Assembly: GCA_020630195.1 (NCBI GenBank)
Contig: JAHDBV010000032.1
Coordinates: 1 to 44,472 of the forward strand
DNA: 44,472 nt
Origin: Acidimicrobiales bacterium
GTDB taxonomy: Bacteria; Actinomycetota; Acidimicrobiia; Acidimicrobiales; SZUA-35
Direction of reading: 5' to 3'
Each line of letters opens with the position of its first letter. Position 1 is the first letter of the stretch. A model generated the notes under the pieces. It ran no database searches. It was not told the origin of the DNA and saw nothing but the letters and a program-made list of their open reading frames with translations. A program made the translations under genes and the position numbers. Positions 30,873-39,449 of this stretch are shown piece by piece.

Positions 30873-32056
30873 CGGGTCGGCCCCACTCCCGCCGACACCG
30901 GCAGCCGGGCATCGATCACGTGTCGGGTCCCGGTCGCCTCGACGTCGAGGTGACCCCCGTTGGCGACCGCCCGTTCACGCATGCCGATCAGCCCGAGTCC
31001 CGAGCCCGCGACATCCGCGGTCGCGGTCGCACCGACCGGGTTCTCGACGCGGATACCGAGACCGGCGTCCGACCAGGTCGTCAGGAGATCCGCACCGCCG
31101 ATCCCGTGCTTGGCCGCGTTCGTCAGTGCTTCCTGGGCGATGCGATAGGCGGCGAGCGACACCGCGGGAGCGAGCGCCCGGGCCTCGCCCTCGGTGCGCC
31201 ACCGGACGTCGAGTCCGGTCGCTCGCAACGTGTCGACGAGGCCGGGCAGGTCGTCGAACGTCGGCAACGACGAGGTCGGCGCATCGGCACCGTCGCCCTC
31301 GTGGCGCAGCACGGCGAGCAGCTCCCGGAGCTCGTCGAGCACGGTTCGCCCGGCTTCGCGGGCCACCTGCAACGAGGCCTCGGCGCGGTCGGGATCGTTG
31401 CGGAGCAGGTGCAGCGCGGCGCCGGTCTGCACGTTCATCACCGACAGGTTGTGGGCCAGCAGATCGTGGAGTTCCCGGGCGATCTCGAGGCGCTCCTCGC
31501 TGACGTGCTGGCGGACACGAGCCTCCGAGGCGAGCACCGCCGAGCGCATCTCGGCCGCCGTGGCGTCCCGGTACCGACGCCAACTCCGCACGGCATCGGC
31601 GACCCCGACGGCGAACGCCGTCCAGACGATGCCGATCAGCGCCCTCGCGTCACCGAGTTCGGCGTCGTTGCCGATCAGACCCAGCACGTAGATGCTCAGG
31701 CCGACCGACAGACCGAACACGATCGCCCGGGTCCGTTCCAGCCGGACGGCGACGGTCGCGACCAGCACGATGACGGCGAACACGGTGGGGGTCGGTCGGT
31801 CGAACAGCGCCACGTGCCCCGCCGTCCAGGCCAGGGCGACCGCCAGCATCACGAAGGGCTGCCACCGGCGGAAGAGCACCACGACGAACGCGACCAGACC
31901 GGCCACCCATTCGGGCCGGCCGGTCTCGAAGTCGTTGGGTTCGACGAACAGCAGCAGGCTGCCGAGCGCCAGCGTCGCAGCGGCGACGGCCAGGTCGAAG
32001 CGGCGGACATCCGCCCGCAACCAGGCCATCGCCGCCGAGAGGCGATCGTCGGTCAC
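30869..32056 (-). CDS. Membrane sensor histidine kinase (HisKA_3 type)
   Basis: The protein has 395 residues from GTG 32056, which overlaps the permease stop (GTGA). Residues 20-150 form about six hydrophobic spans with no extracellular domain of note, as in LiaS/DesK-type sensors that detect membrane state. The DHp helix has EERLEIARELHDLLAHNLSV (phospho-acceptor His197). The ATP-binding part has IAQEALTNAAKHG (N box) and GSGLGLIGMRERAVANGG (G box). It pairs with the response regulator encoded after it and likely monitors stress related to the co-encoded exporter. Confidence 0.9.
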   Translation of the reverse strand: MTDDRLSAAMAWLRADVRRFDLAVAAATLALGSLLLFVEPNDFETGRPEWVAGLVAFVVVLFRRWQPFVMLAVALAWTAGHVALFDRPTPTVFAVIVLVATVAVRLERTRAIVFGLSVGLSIYVLGLIGNDAELGDARALIGIVWTAFAVGVADAVRSWRRYRDATAAEMRSAVLASEARVRQHVSEERLEIARELHDLLAHNLSVMNVQTGAALHLLRNDPDRAEASLQVAREAGRTVLDELRELLAVLRHEGDGADAPTSSLPTFDDLPGLVDTLRATGLDVRWRTEGEARALAPAVSLAAYRIAQEALTNAAKHGIGGADLLTTWSDAGLGIRVENPVGATATADVAGSGLGLIGMRERAVANGGHLDVEATGTRHVIDARLPVSAGVGPTR

Positions 32057-32940
32057 GCGTCCCGCCGATGCACCAGCACGGTGGCGAGGCCCAGAAGACC
32101 GAGCACCCACGCACCGAACACGACGTAGGCGGGGCCACGGTCGAGGAGGTCGGGGTCGCTCACCCGGGTCATGATCGCAGCTCCGGACTCCGAGGGCAGG
32201 TACTCGAGGAACACGTCGGTCATGGAGTCGGGCAGCAGCTGCAGCAGGTTCGGGCCGATGAAGACGGCGCCGACGAGTGTGCCGATACCACCGGCGGTGG
32301 AGCGGAGGATGAAGCCCAGCGCCACGCCGATGAGGCCGATGCCGACCAGATAGACGGTGGTGCCGGCGATCACGTCGAGCACCTCGGTGACCGGCACCGT
32401 GGGCTCACCACCGCCGTAGACGGCCTGACCGGCGACGACGGCGGCCGTCACGGCGACGGTCATCACCCCGGTGATCGAGGCGGCGAGCACCGCCACCTTC
32501 CCGGCGATCACCGTCCACCGGCGGCCGACGGCGGCGAACGCGGTGCGGATCAGGCCCGTCGAGTACTCCCCGGCGACGATGATCACGCCGAGTACCCCGA
32601 CCACCATCTCGGTGATCCCGATGCCCCCGAGGGCGAGGTCGACCGGGTCGCTGAGGAAGGCGGCCGGTCCGGGTGCCTCCGCACCCGATTCGGCGACGAG
32701 GGAGAAGATCATGCCGAAGGCCACGGTGGCGACGGCTCCGGCGAGGAGCGTGATGCTGGTGGAGCGGACGGTCCAGAACTTGATCCACTCGCCCCGGGTC
32801 ACCTGCGGCAGGCGGATCCGGCCGGAGCGGGTGACGGTGGACGGACGGGTGGTGGGGGTGATGGTGGTGGTCATGGCGGCCTCGCTGGCGGGGTTCGTGG
32901 TGGGGGTCGGGTCGGTGGTGGGGGTGGTGGTCGTCATCAC
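32053..32940 (-). CDS. ABC-2-type exporter permease
   Basis: The protein has 295 residues. The first 40 are a low-complexity Thr/Pro tail (MMTTTTPTTDPTPTTNPASE, with a second TTTITPTT run). A shorter start at Met23 would remove most of it, but the 4-base overlap with the ATPase gene favours the first ATG. Then come GEWIKFWTVRSTSITLLAG and six hydrophobic spans, including GITEMVVGVLGVIIVAGEYS, typical of ABC-2 permeases of the bacitracin/lantibiotic-immunity kind. It works with the ATPase encoded upstream. Confidence 0.82.
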   Translation of the reverse strand: MMTTTTPTTDPTPTTNPASEAAMTTTITPTTRPSTVTRSGRIRLPQVTRGEWIKFWTVRSTSITLLAGAVATVAFGMIFSLVAESGAEAPGPAAFLSDPVDLALGGIGITEMVVGVLGVIIVAGEYSTGLIRTAFAAVGRRWTVIAGKVAVLAASITGVMTVAVTAAVVAGQAVYGGGEPTVPVTEVLDVIAGTTVYLVGIGLIGVALGFILRSTAGGIGTLVGAVFIGPNLLQLLPDSMTDVFLEYLPSESGAAIMTRVSDPDLLDRGPAYVVFGAWVLGLLGLATVLVHRRDA

Positions 32941-33860
32941 ACGGCCACCGGGGTGGCGGCGCTGGCGTGGTACTCCACCGCATCGGCGGTGAGCGACATG
33001 AAGACGTCCTCGAGCGAGCGCTGTTCGGGCACGAGGGCGTGGAGGGTGATGCCGGCATCCCGGGCGACGCCGCCGATCTCGGTGGCCGTGCGGCCATGGA
33101 CCGTGATGGTCTCCCGGTCGGACGAGACGATCTCGACCCCGTCCGCCCGCAGGAGCCCGACGAGGTCGCCGAGCCGATCGGCCCGGACGTCGGTCGACTC
33201 ACCCTTGGCCGTGGCCCGGAGGTCGTCGGCGGAGATGTCGGAGATCAGCCGGCCCCGGCCGATGATCACGAAGTGTTCGGCCATGAGCTCCATCTCGCTC
33301 ATGAGGTGCGACGACACGAACACCGTGCGGCCCTCGGCGGCGAGGTTCTGCAACAGGTGACGGATCCAGAGGATGCCCTCGGGGTCGAGACCGTTCACCG
33401 GCTCGTCGAGCATGACGACCTCGGGGTCGCCGAGCAGGGCGGCGGCGATGCCGAGACGCTGGCCCATGCCGAGGGAGAAGCCGCCGCTGCGACGACGGCC
33501 GACCTCACCGAGGCCGACGACGTCGAGCACGTGATCGACCCGGGACACGGGGAGGCCGTTGGTGACGGCGAGCGAACGCAGGTGGTCGTGCGCCGGCCGT
33601 TTCGGGTGCACGGCCCCGGCGTCGAGGAGGAACCCGAGCGAGGTGAGCGGGCGGTCGTGCTCGGCGAGCGGGCGTCCACCGACGGTGGCCGTGCCCGAGG
33701 TCGGTGCGTCGAGACCGAGGATCATGCGCATGGTCGTCGACTTGCCCGAGCCGTTGGGGCCGAGGAAGCCGGTGACGATGCCGGGGCGAACGGTGAAGGA
33801 GAGGTCGTCGACGGCGAGCGTCTCGCCGTAGGCCTTGGTGAGATTCCGTACTTCGATCAT
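32937..33860 (-). CDS. ABC exporter ATP-binding protein
   Basis: The protein has 307 residues. Walker A is GFLGPNGSGKSTTMRMI (34-42), the signature FSLGMGQRLGIAAALL, Walker B VVMLDEPVNGLDPEG and the H-loop VSSHLMSEMELMAEH. It resembles the BcrA / SkfE branch (EPVNGLDP, SSHLMSEM), whose members give self-immunity or resistance to peptide antibiotics. It is the first gene of the operon ATPase, permease, histidine kinase, response regulator. A near-perfect palindrome lies 56-77 bases upstream of its start. Confidence 0.9.
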   Translation of the reverse strand: MIEVRNLTKAYGETLAVDDLSFTVRPGIVTGFLGPNGSGKSTTMRMILGLDAPTSGTATVGGRPLAEHDRPLTSLGFLLDAGAVHPKRPAHDHLRSLAVTNGLPVSRVDHVLDVVGLGEVGRRRSGGFSLGMGQRLGIAAALLGDPEVVMLDEPVNGLDPEGILWIRHLLQNLAAEGRTVFVSSHLMSEMELMAEHFVIIGRGRLISDISADDLRATAKGESTDVRADRLGDLVGLLRADGVEIVSSDRETITVHGRTATEIGGVARDAGITLHALVPEQRSLEDVFMSLTADAVEYHASAATPVAV

Positions 33861-33915
33861 GGCCCCATCGTCCGGGATGCAGGCCCGCGGCGAATCCCAC
33901 GCCGGGAGACACTTC

Positions 33916-33937
33916 GTCTAGTCCCCCGGGAGTAGAC
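33916..33937. promoter_or_regulatory. Palindromic operator upstream of the exporter/two-component operon
   Basis: GTCTA-G-TCCC-CC-GGGA-G-TAGAC is a 22-bp palindrome with 18 of 22 positions paired (one G-G mismatch and a C-C centre). GTCTA/TAGAC arms fit the general form of NarL-type response-regulator sites. It lies upstream of the operon start at 33860. Confidence 0.5.
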
Positions 33938-34030
33938 GCCGGCCCGACCGGCGCCGTTCACCCTCGGGGTGGAGGTCGGTTCCACCACACGACCGATCCC
34001 CGATGGCACGCCCCGGAGCATCATCGCCGT

Positions 34031-34270
34031 ATGGACGCCGCCACGACCTCCCACCCCGACACCCCTTCGACCACCCGCACCGTCGCCGTGATCACCGGCG
34101 TCGTGGTGGTCCTGGCCGCCGCCGGCTACGTCGTCGGCGCATCGGTGCGTCGACTCGTCGACGAGGGGTTCGAACTCACGGCGTTCCTCACGATCTTCGT
34201 CGTGATCGTCTGCCTCGGGGTCGCCATCGCCGATCGATGGACCTCGCGGGACGACGCCATCGGCGCCTGA
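34031..34270 (+). CDS. Small two-span membrane protein
   Basis: The protein has 79 residues. After a Ser/Thr-rich 17-residue head, VAVITGVVVVLAAAGYVVGA is the first hydrophobic span. A short charged turn (RRLVDEG) leads to the second, FLTIFVVIVCLGVAIA, and the tail DRWTSRDDAIGA is polar, so both ends are probably on the same side. No family is recognised. It lies between the exporter operon and the isomerase-like gene, with no sign of co-transcription with either. Confidence 0.5.
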   Translation: MDAATTSHPDTPSTTRTVAVITGVVVVLAAAGYVVGASVRRLVDEGFELTAFLTIFVVIVCLGVAIADRWTSRDDAIGA

Positions 34271-34295
34271 GCACGCCGGGTGCTAGACACCGGCC

Positions 34296-34685
34296 GTGCC
34301 CCACCTCACGATCGAATACACGGCCAACGTCGGCGAGCACCACGACATCGATCGGCTCCTCGACGGGCTCCACGCCGCCGTGGTCGACTCGGCGATCGGA
34401 CCGATCGCCGGGCTCCGGATGCGGGCCGTCGAGCGGACCCGGTACCGGGTCGCCGACGGCGACCCCTCGTTCGCGTTCATCGCGCTCTACGCCCGGCTCG
34501 GGCCCGGTCGGGATCTCGCGACGAGACAGGCATTCATCGAGACCGTGTTGGATGCCGGCGAGGCCGCCCTCGGGGCCACACCGCTCCATGTGATCTGGTC
34601 GATGGAGGTGGCGGAGATCGACCCCGAACTCCGGGTCAACCGGAACCACGTGGCGCCGGTGCTGGCCGCCCGCGGTCAGACCTGA
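34296..34685 (+). CDS. 5-carboxymethyl-2-hydroxymuconate isomerase-like (tautomerase superfamily) protein
   Basis: The protein has 129 residues from GTG 34296, six bases after TAGACA. It begins MPHLTIEYTANV; after Met removal Pro1 would be the catalytic base, as in CHMI/HpaF of homoprotocatechuate breakdown. The later segment LGATPLHVIWSMEVAEIDPE followed by LRVNRNHV matches the family's C-terminal EIxPxxRxNRNxI motif. No other homoprotocatechuate genes are nearby, so the substrate may be another keto-enol compound. Confidence 0.75.
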   Translation: MPHLTIEYTANVGEHHDIDRLLDGLHAAVVDSAIGPIAGLRMRAVERTRYRVADGDPSFAFIALYARLGPGRDLATRQAFIETVLDAGEAALGATPLHVIWSMEVAEIDPELRVNRNHVAPVLAARGQT

Positions 34686-34694
34686 GCCGCGGCG

Positions 34695-35489
34695 TCAGCG
34701 CCCCCGGAACTCGGGCGGGCGACGCTCGGCCATCGCCCGCACCCCCTCGGTCCAGTCCTCGGTGCGGCGGAGACGGTCCTGCTCGGCCTTCTCCCGATCG
34801 GTGGCGGCCCGGATCTCCTCGGCTCGCCCGCCCCGCATGGTGGCGCGGATCGATCGGACGGCCAGCGGAGCCGAACCGGCGATCTCGGCCGCCAGCCCGT
34901 GGGCTTCGGCCCGGAGTCGCTCGGCCGGCACGAGCCGATCCGCGAGCCCGATGGCCGCCGCCTCCTCACCGGGGATCCGCCGACCGGTGTAGAGCAGCTC
35001 GAGTGCCCGCTGCTGGCCCACGAGTGGGGGCAGCGTGACGGTGAGACCGAAGCCGTGGTGGAAGCCGAGCCGGGCGAAGTTCGCCGCGAATCGGGCCTCG
35101 GGCGCGGCCACCCGGAAGTCGGCGAAGCAGGCGACGCCGAGCCCGCCGCCGATCGCGGCACCCTGGACCGCCGCGACCGCCGGGGTCTCGGTGGCGAAGA
35201 GCTCGACGGCGGCGTCATAGAGGTGGCGGGGCGAGCCGTCGGCGTTGGTGGCCGCCTCGGTCGGGCTGCCACCGAAGTCGGCACCGGCGCAGAAGTGGCG
35301 ACCCTCGCTGCACATCACGACGGCCCGCACGCCCGGGTCGTCGTCGCACGCCCGGAACAGCGCGACGAGATCGTCGATGAGGGCGAGGTCGAAGAAGTTG
35401 TTCGGCGGCCGTCGGATCTCCGCGGTGGCGACGAAGTCGTCGCCCACCGTCACCTCGACGTCCCCGTACCGACCGGCTGCGCTCCCCAT
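34695..35489 (-). CDS. Enoyl-CoA hydratase/isomerase (crotonase) family protein
   Basis: The protein has 264 residues from ATG 35489, chosen because TAGCTT is seven bases upstream. Crotonase motifs are RPPNNFFDLALIDDLVALFR, VVMCSEGRHFCAGADFGG (first oxyanion loop), AAVQGAAIGGGLGVACFADF (second oxyanion loop) and GFHHGFGLTVTLPPLVG. The usual second catalytic Glu position lies in this last segment and is not Glu, so activity may be isomerase, hydrolase or lyase rather than hydration. Its promoter overlaps the stop codon of the preceding Nudix gene. Confidence 0.82.
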   Translation of the reverse strand: MGSAAGRYGDVEVTVGDDFVATAEIRRPPNNFFDLALIDDLVALFRACDDDPGVRAVVMCSEGRHFCAGADFGGSPTEAATNADGSPRHLYDAAVELFATETPAVAAVQGAAIGGGLGVACFADFRVAAPEARFAANFARLGFHHGFGLTVTLPPLVGQQRALELLYTGRRIPGEEAAAIGLADRLVPAERLRAEAHGLAAEIAGSAPLAVRSIRATMRGGRAEEIRAATDREKAEQDRLRRTEDWTEGVRAMAERRPPEFRGR

Positions 35490-35496
35490 GGCGGCG

Positions 35497-35502
35497 AAGC
35501 TA
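35497..35502 (-). promoter_or_regulatory. -10 box TAGCTT of the crotonase gene, overlapping the Nudix stop codon
   Basis: The TAG at its 5' end (35502-35500) is the stop of the upstream Nudix gene; the box is seven bases from the ATG at 35489. Confidence 0.5.
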
Positions 35503-36048
35503 GTCGTCCGACCGTGTCGGCTCCCCCTGGACCGCCCGGGCGCTGTCGACGATCCCCAGGTCCCAGGGCTCGGCCGGCGCACCGTGCTCGAGCACGCGGG
35601 CCACGAGCTCGGCCAACCCGTCGGGTTTGACCACGTCGGTGGTCGCCCGCTCGATCTCGGCGACCGTCCACCAGCGCACGCCGACGACGTGTTCGGCGGC
35701 CAGTTCCTCCGGTGTCATGGCCGGAGTCGGCTCGAAGGCGTGGCACGGCACGAGGAAGGTCGTGTTGGTCTGACCGTCCCACCGACCGCCACCCATCCCG
35801 GGATGGCGGGTGGTCTGGCGCCACACCATCGGACCGACGAAGACCTCCGGGACCCCCGTCTCCTCGGTGAGCTCTCGGATGAGCGCCTCGCGGAGCGACT
35901 CGCCGTCCTCGATCCCACCGCCGGGCAGGATCCATCCGTCGAAGCCGTCCGGGAAGGCGATGTTGACGAGCAACACGCGGTCGGCGGGGTCGATCATGAG
36001 GCCGCGAACGGCCTGGCGCATCGGCCGACCGGCCGCCTCCGTGGTCAT
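35500..36048 (-). CDS. Nudix hydrolase
   Basis: The protein has 182 residues from ATG 36048, with TACGGT eight bases upstream. VRGLMIDPADRVLLVNIAF leads into the Nudix box GGGIEDGESLREALIRELTE then ETGV, a full match to Gx5Ex7REUxEExGU. VRWWTVAEIERA is the usual C-terminal strand-helix. It acts on a nucleoside diphosphate derivative; the substrate is not predicted. The gene ends in TAG, which is shared with the next gene's -10 box. Confidence 0.87.
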   Translation of the reverse strand: MTTEAAGRPMRQAVRGLMIDPADRVLLVNIAFPDGFDGWILPGGGIEDGESLREALIRELTEETGVPEVFVGPMVWRQTTRHPGMGGGRWDGQTNTTFLVPCHAFEPTPAMTPEELAAEHVVGVRWWTVAEIERATTDVVKPDGLAELVARVLEHGAPAEPWDLGIVDSARAVQGEPTRSDD

Positions 36049-36056
36049 GGCCGGGG

Positions 36057-36062
36057 ACCGTA
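36057..36062 (-). promoter_or_regulatory. -10 box TACGGT of the second Nudix gene
   Basis: TACGGT on the minus strand is eight bases from the ATG at 36048. Confidence 0.4.
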
Positions 36063-36117
36063 GTGGTGGCGGCGACGGCCGTCGGCGACCCGGATCGATC
36101 CGTCGCGCCGCCTCGGG

Positions 36118-37356
36118 TCAGCCGCGTCCGACATCCCGGTAGGGCACACCCCGGTCGGCCGCCGGCTCCTTCGGCAGGCCGAGCATCGACTCGCCGAGGA
36201 TGTTCCGCTGGATCTCGTCGGTGCCCCCGGCGATCGATTGCGCCGGGGTCGACACGAGCACCTCCGCGACGACGGCGTCGACCGGGTCGTCACCGGTCGT
36301 GAGCATGCCGTTCGCCCCTGCGAGCGTGGTGTGCAACGCGTGGCTGCGGCGCGCGACCTCCGAGGTGGCGAGCTTGCCGATCGAGCCCTCCGGCCCCGGC
36401 GGCCGACCGAGCGCACGGTTCACCCGCGCCCGTTCGGCCGTCCAGCCGGCGGCCCGGCGGAAGGCCTCGAGGCGCATCCACTCGTCACGCAGAACCGGGT
36501 CGTCGGCCCGCCCAGCGGCCTCGGCCCGGGCGGGGAGGAGATCGGGCCGACCCTGGCGCTGCGGGTACCACTCGTAGGTGGCGTTGTAGGCCTCGTACTC
36601 GGCTCGGGCTTCGGCGATGGTGCGTCCCGTCTCGGCCGGAGGCAGTGCCAACGAGCGCGTCGCGGCGAAGGAGCGCTCGTGGGCGAGTGTGGCCCGGGCC
36701 ACCCGCCAACCGCCTCCGACCTCCCCGACGACGTCGGCGACCGGGATCCGGGCATCGGTGAGGAAGACCTCGTTGAACGACGAGTGCTCGTTCATCTGCC
36801 GGATCGGGCGGACCTCGACGCCGGGTTGGCGCATGTCGAGCACGAAGTAGCTGAGACCGGCGTGTTTCACGGCGTCCCAGTCGGTCCGGGCCACGAGGAT
36901 CGCCCGATCGGCGTGATGGGCGCTCGTGTTCCAGACCTTCTGACCGTTCACGATCCAGGTGTCGCCGTCGAGCACGGCCGTGGCCTTCAGCCCGGCGAGG
37001 TCGGAGCCGGCACCGGGTTCGGAGAACAGCTGGCACCACTCCTCCGCTCCGGTGAGGGCCGGCCCGAGCACCCGTCGGTTGAGTTCGTCACTGGCGTGCT
37101 CGTAGAGGGTGGGGGCGGCGAGCGAGGCGCCGGCACCGAGCGGGAGCGCGACGCCGCCGAGGCGACGGATGGTCGTGTGGGCCACCCGGTCGGCCCAGGC
37201 CGGCAGACCCCGACCGAACCACGTGGGTGACCACGACGGCACCGCCCAGCCCGACTCGAGCAGCCGGGTCCGCCACGCGATGAGCCCGAGGTCGGGATCC
37301 CAGGCCTCGTGGAACCAGGTCTCGACCTCGGCGGCGACGGTGGCTTCGTCGGTCAC
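36118..37356 (-). CDS. Acyl-CoA dehydrogenase, partner subunit 2
   Basis: The protein has 412 residues from GTG 37356, overlapping the previous dehydrogenase by 4 bases (GTGA). FAD-binding motifs are WCQLFSEPGAGSDLAGLKA and DTWIVNGQKVWNTSAHHADR; the C-terminus has SIAGGTDEIQRNILGESMLG. The first domain is Trp-rich and divergent (WFHEAWDPDLGLIAWRTRLL). A central YEAYNATYEWYPQRQGRPDL insertion is unusual. The Glu of the classic YEGT motif is replaced by Gly in AGGT, so catalysis, if present, uses a Glu elsewhere. Coupling to a second dehydrogenase suggests a heterotetramer like those of actinobacterial steroid side-chain breakdown (inference). Confidence 0.82.
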   Translation of the reverse strand: MTDEATVAAEVETWFHEAWDPDLGLIAWRTRLLESGWAVPSWSPTWFGRGLPAWADRVAHTTIRRLGGVALPLGAGASLAAPTLYEHASDELNRRVLGPALTGAEEWCQLFSEPGAGSDLAGLKATAVLDGDTWIVNGQKVWNTSAHHADRAILVARTDWDAVKHAGLSYFVLDMRQPGVEVRPIRQMNEHSSFNEVFLTDARIPVADVVGEVGGGWRVARATLAHERSFAATRSLALPPAETGRTIAEARAEYEAYNATYEWYPQRQGRPDLLPARAEAAGRADDPVLRDEWMRLEAFRRAAGWTAERARVNRALGRPPGPEGSIGKLATSEVARRSHALHTTLAGANGMLTTGDDPVDAVVAEVLVSTPAQSIAGGTDEIQRNILGESMLGLPKEPAADRGVPYRDVGRG

Positions 37357-38564
37357 GACCGCTGGGTGCCGACGCGGAGTTCCCGGAAGGGCAGATCCTT
37401 GTCGACCGACGGTTCCCTGGGCAGGCCGAGCACCCGCTCGCCGATGATGTTGCGTTGGATCTCGTCGGTGCCGCCGGCGATCGAGCTGGCGAAGGTCGCC
37501 AACGTCGCCTTGCCGGCACCGTCGACCCCGTCGCCGGCGACCAGCCCGGGCCCGTGGAGGCGGCCGAGCAACTCGCGAAGCGTCCGGGAGATCTCCGCTC
37601 GCATCAACTTGCCGAGCGACCCGGCCGGACCGGGTGTCTTGCCGGCCTGCAGGTCGGCCTTCGAGCGCAGCGCCATCACACTCTGCGCGGTCTCGCGGGC
37701 GTACATGGCGGCGAGCTCCTGGCGGATGCGGGGGTCACTCGTCGAGCCGTTGGCCCGGGCGGTGGCGATGAGGTGATCGGTGTTGGGCCGCTGGATCCCG
37801 CCGATCGAGCTGGCGCCGATGGCGACCCGCTCGTACATCAGCATCGCGGTGGCGAGACGCCAGCCTTCGTTGAGCGGTCCGATCTGGTGATCGGCGGGGA
37901 TCCGCACGTCGCTGAAGAAGACCTCGTTGAAGCGCCTGCCACCGTCGATCTGGTGGATGGGCCGGATCTCGACGCCGGGGGCGCGCATGTCGACGATGAA
38001 CATCGAGATGCCGCGGTGCTTCGGTGCGTCGGGGTCGGTCCGGGCGATGACGATGCCCCGGTCGCACACGTGGGCGAGGGTGGTCCAGACCTTCTGGCCG
38101 TTGAGTGTCCACTCGTCGCCGTCGAGCTCGGCCCGGGTCTGGAGGCTCGCCACGTCGGAGCCGGCGCCGGGTTCGGAGAACATCTGACACCAGACCTCCT
38201 CGGCGGAGATGAGACGGTGCTGGTAGGCGGCGCGCTGTTCGTCGGTGCCGTACTCGTCGAGCATCGGCAGGCACATGCCCTGGGAGATGACGAGCTGGGC
38301 GGTCATCATCGGATGGTTGGCGCACTCCTCCCGCCACACCCGCTCGTGGTCGGTGGTGAGGCCCTGGCCGCCGTAGGCGGTCGGGTAGGTGAGCCCGGCG
38401 AGGCCGGCCTCAACCGCGGCCGCCTGGAACACCTTCGCCGCGGCGAGTCCGTGCTCACCGCGGGGGTCGTCATCGGTACCGATGCCGACGGCGTGCTCGT
38501 CGAGGAAGGCGATGCAGCGTGCCCGGAACGTGTCCAGATCGGCGGAGGTGTGGGTGGTGGTCAT
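37353..38564 (-). CDS. Acyl-CoA dehydrogenase, partner subunit 1
   Basis: The protein has 403 residues with AAGGGGA about ten bases before the ATG at 38564, a Shine-Dalgarno start. Domains: helical N-terminus with LTYPTAYGGQGLTTDHERVW, FAD/substrate region VWCQMFSEPGAGSDVASLQT and EWTLNGQKVWTTLAHVCDRG, and C-terminal SIAGGTDEIQRNIIGERVLG. It belongs to the FadE26/27/34-like branch by overall look. As in its partner, AGGT replaces YEGT; LMYERVAIGAS provides a possible helix-G Glu. It oxidises an acyl-CoA to the enoyl-CoA, passing electrons to ETF. Confidence 0.87.
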   Translation of the reverse strand: MTTTHTSADLDTFRARCIAFLDEHAVGIGTDDDPRGEHGLAAAKVFQAAAVEAGLAGLTYPTAYGGQGLTTDHERVWREECANHPMMTAQLVISQGMCLPMLDEYGTDEQRAAYQHRLISAEEVWCQMFSEPGAGSDVASLQTRAELDGDEWTLNGQKVWTTLAHVCDRGIVIARTDPDAPKHRGISMFIVDMRAPGVEIRPIHQIDGGRRFNEVFFSDVRIPADHQIGPLNEGWRLATAMLMYERVAIGASSIGGIQRPNTDHLIATARANGSTSDPRIRQELAAMYARETAQSVMALRSKADLQAGKTPGPAGSLGKLMRAEISRTLRELLGRLHGPGLVAGDGVDGAGKATLATFASSIAGGTDEIQRNIIGERVLGLPREPSVDKDLPFRELRVGTQRS

Positions 38565-38636
38565 CGACGTGGGTCCCCTTCGTGTCGATGTGGCTGCCCC
38601 GTTCCTACCAGAGCGGCCGCCCGGGATTCGAAGCCG

Positions 38637-39449
38637 TCAGCGCCGGCGACCTCGGGCCACGATGACACCCGTGTCCTTCTCGACATGGAACACACCACCG
38701 GCCGCATCCATCGCCACCTCGACACGGCGTCGCAGCTCCGCGACCTCATCCGGCGTCGCATCCGTGGCCGGCGCACTCGAGGTCATGAACCGCACGGCGT
38801 CGTCGGCGTCGGTGATCTCGAGACGGTCGTCGTAGCGACGCCAGCGCACATCGTCGAACCGCTCGGTGAGTGCTGCAGCCGCCATCGCCGGCGTGAAGGT
38901 CCGGTTGACCTCGTACACGGCGGCCGCACCGAACACCTCGGTTCGGAGTCGTTCGAACTCGAGGAGGTGACGGGGCCCGTTCGTCATCAGCGCCACGACC
39001 CCGTCGGGGGCAACGACGCGGGCGAGCTCGTCGACCACATGCTCCGGGTCGGGCATGTGGTAGCGCGCGTACGTCGAGACGACCACGTCGAACGAGCCGT
39101 CGTCGTGGGGTAGCGCACGGGCGTCGCAGACCTGGCCCTCCACCGAGGCATAGGACCCGGTGGCCGTGGCCCGGGCGACCGCCTCGTCCACCATGCCCGG
39201 CGAGTGGTCGGTGAGTGTGAGGTGCAGCCCTGGTGGGTCGTGCTCCGCGACCTCGCCCCACAACAGGCCGGAGCCGGCGGCGACATCGAGCACCCGGCCG
39301 CCAGCGGGCCACGGAACGAGCGAGGCGAACAACGAGAACCCCGAGATCGGCGCCGTTCGATAGGCGACGTGGGCGTGTGCCCGTTTCGCCAACTGCGAGC
39401 CGTCCCGGTACTGGACCTCTCGGAGATAGGTGGGGTCCTGCCCGGTCAT
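38637..39449 (-). CDS. Class I SAM-dependent methyltransferase (operon gene 3)
   Basis: The protein has 270 residues from ATG 39449, overlapping the double-kinase gene by 4 bases (ATGA). GGRVLDVAAGSGLLWGEVAE is motif I, LHLTLTDHSPGMVDEAVARA motif II, CDARALPHDDGSFDVVVSTY motif III and YHMPDPEHVVDELARVVAPD motif IV, a UbiE/Methyltransf_11 arrangement. The N-terminus LREVQYRDGSQLAKRAHAHV is basic and helical. It is the last gene of a three-gene operon and resembles, but is not a copy of, the first gene's product. The substrate is unknown. Confidence 0.8.
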   Translation of the reverse strand: MTGQDPTYLREVQYRDGSQLAKRAHAHVAYRTAPISGFSLFASLVPWPAGGRVLDVAAGSGLLWGEVAEHDPPGLHLTLTDHSPGMVDEAVARATATGSYASVEGQVCDARALPHDDGSFDVVVSTYARYHMPDPEHVVDELARVVAPDGVVALMTNGPRHLLEFERLRTEVFGAAAVYEVNRTFTPAMAAAALTERFDDVRWRRYDDRLEITDADDAVRFMTSSAPATDATPDEVAELRRRVEVAMDAAGGVFHVEKDTGVIVARGRRR

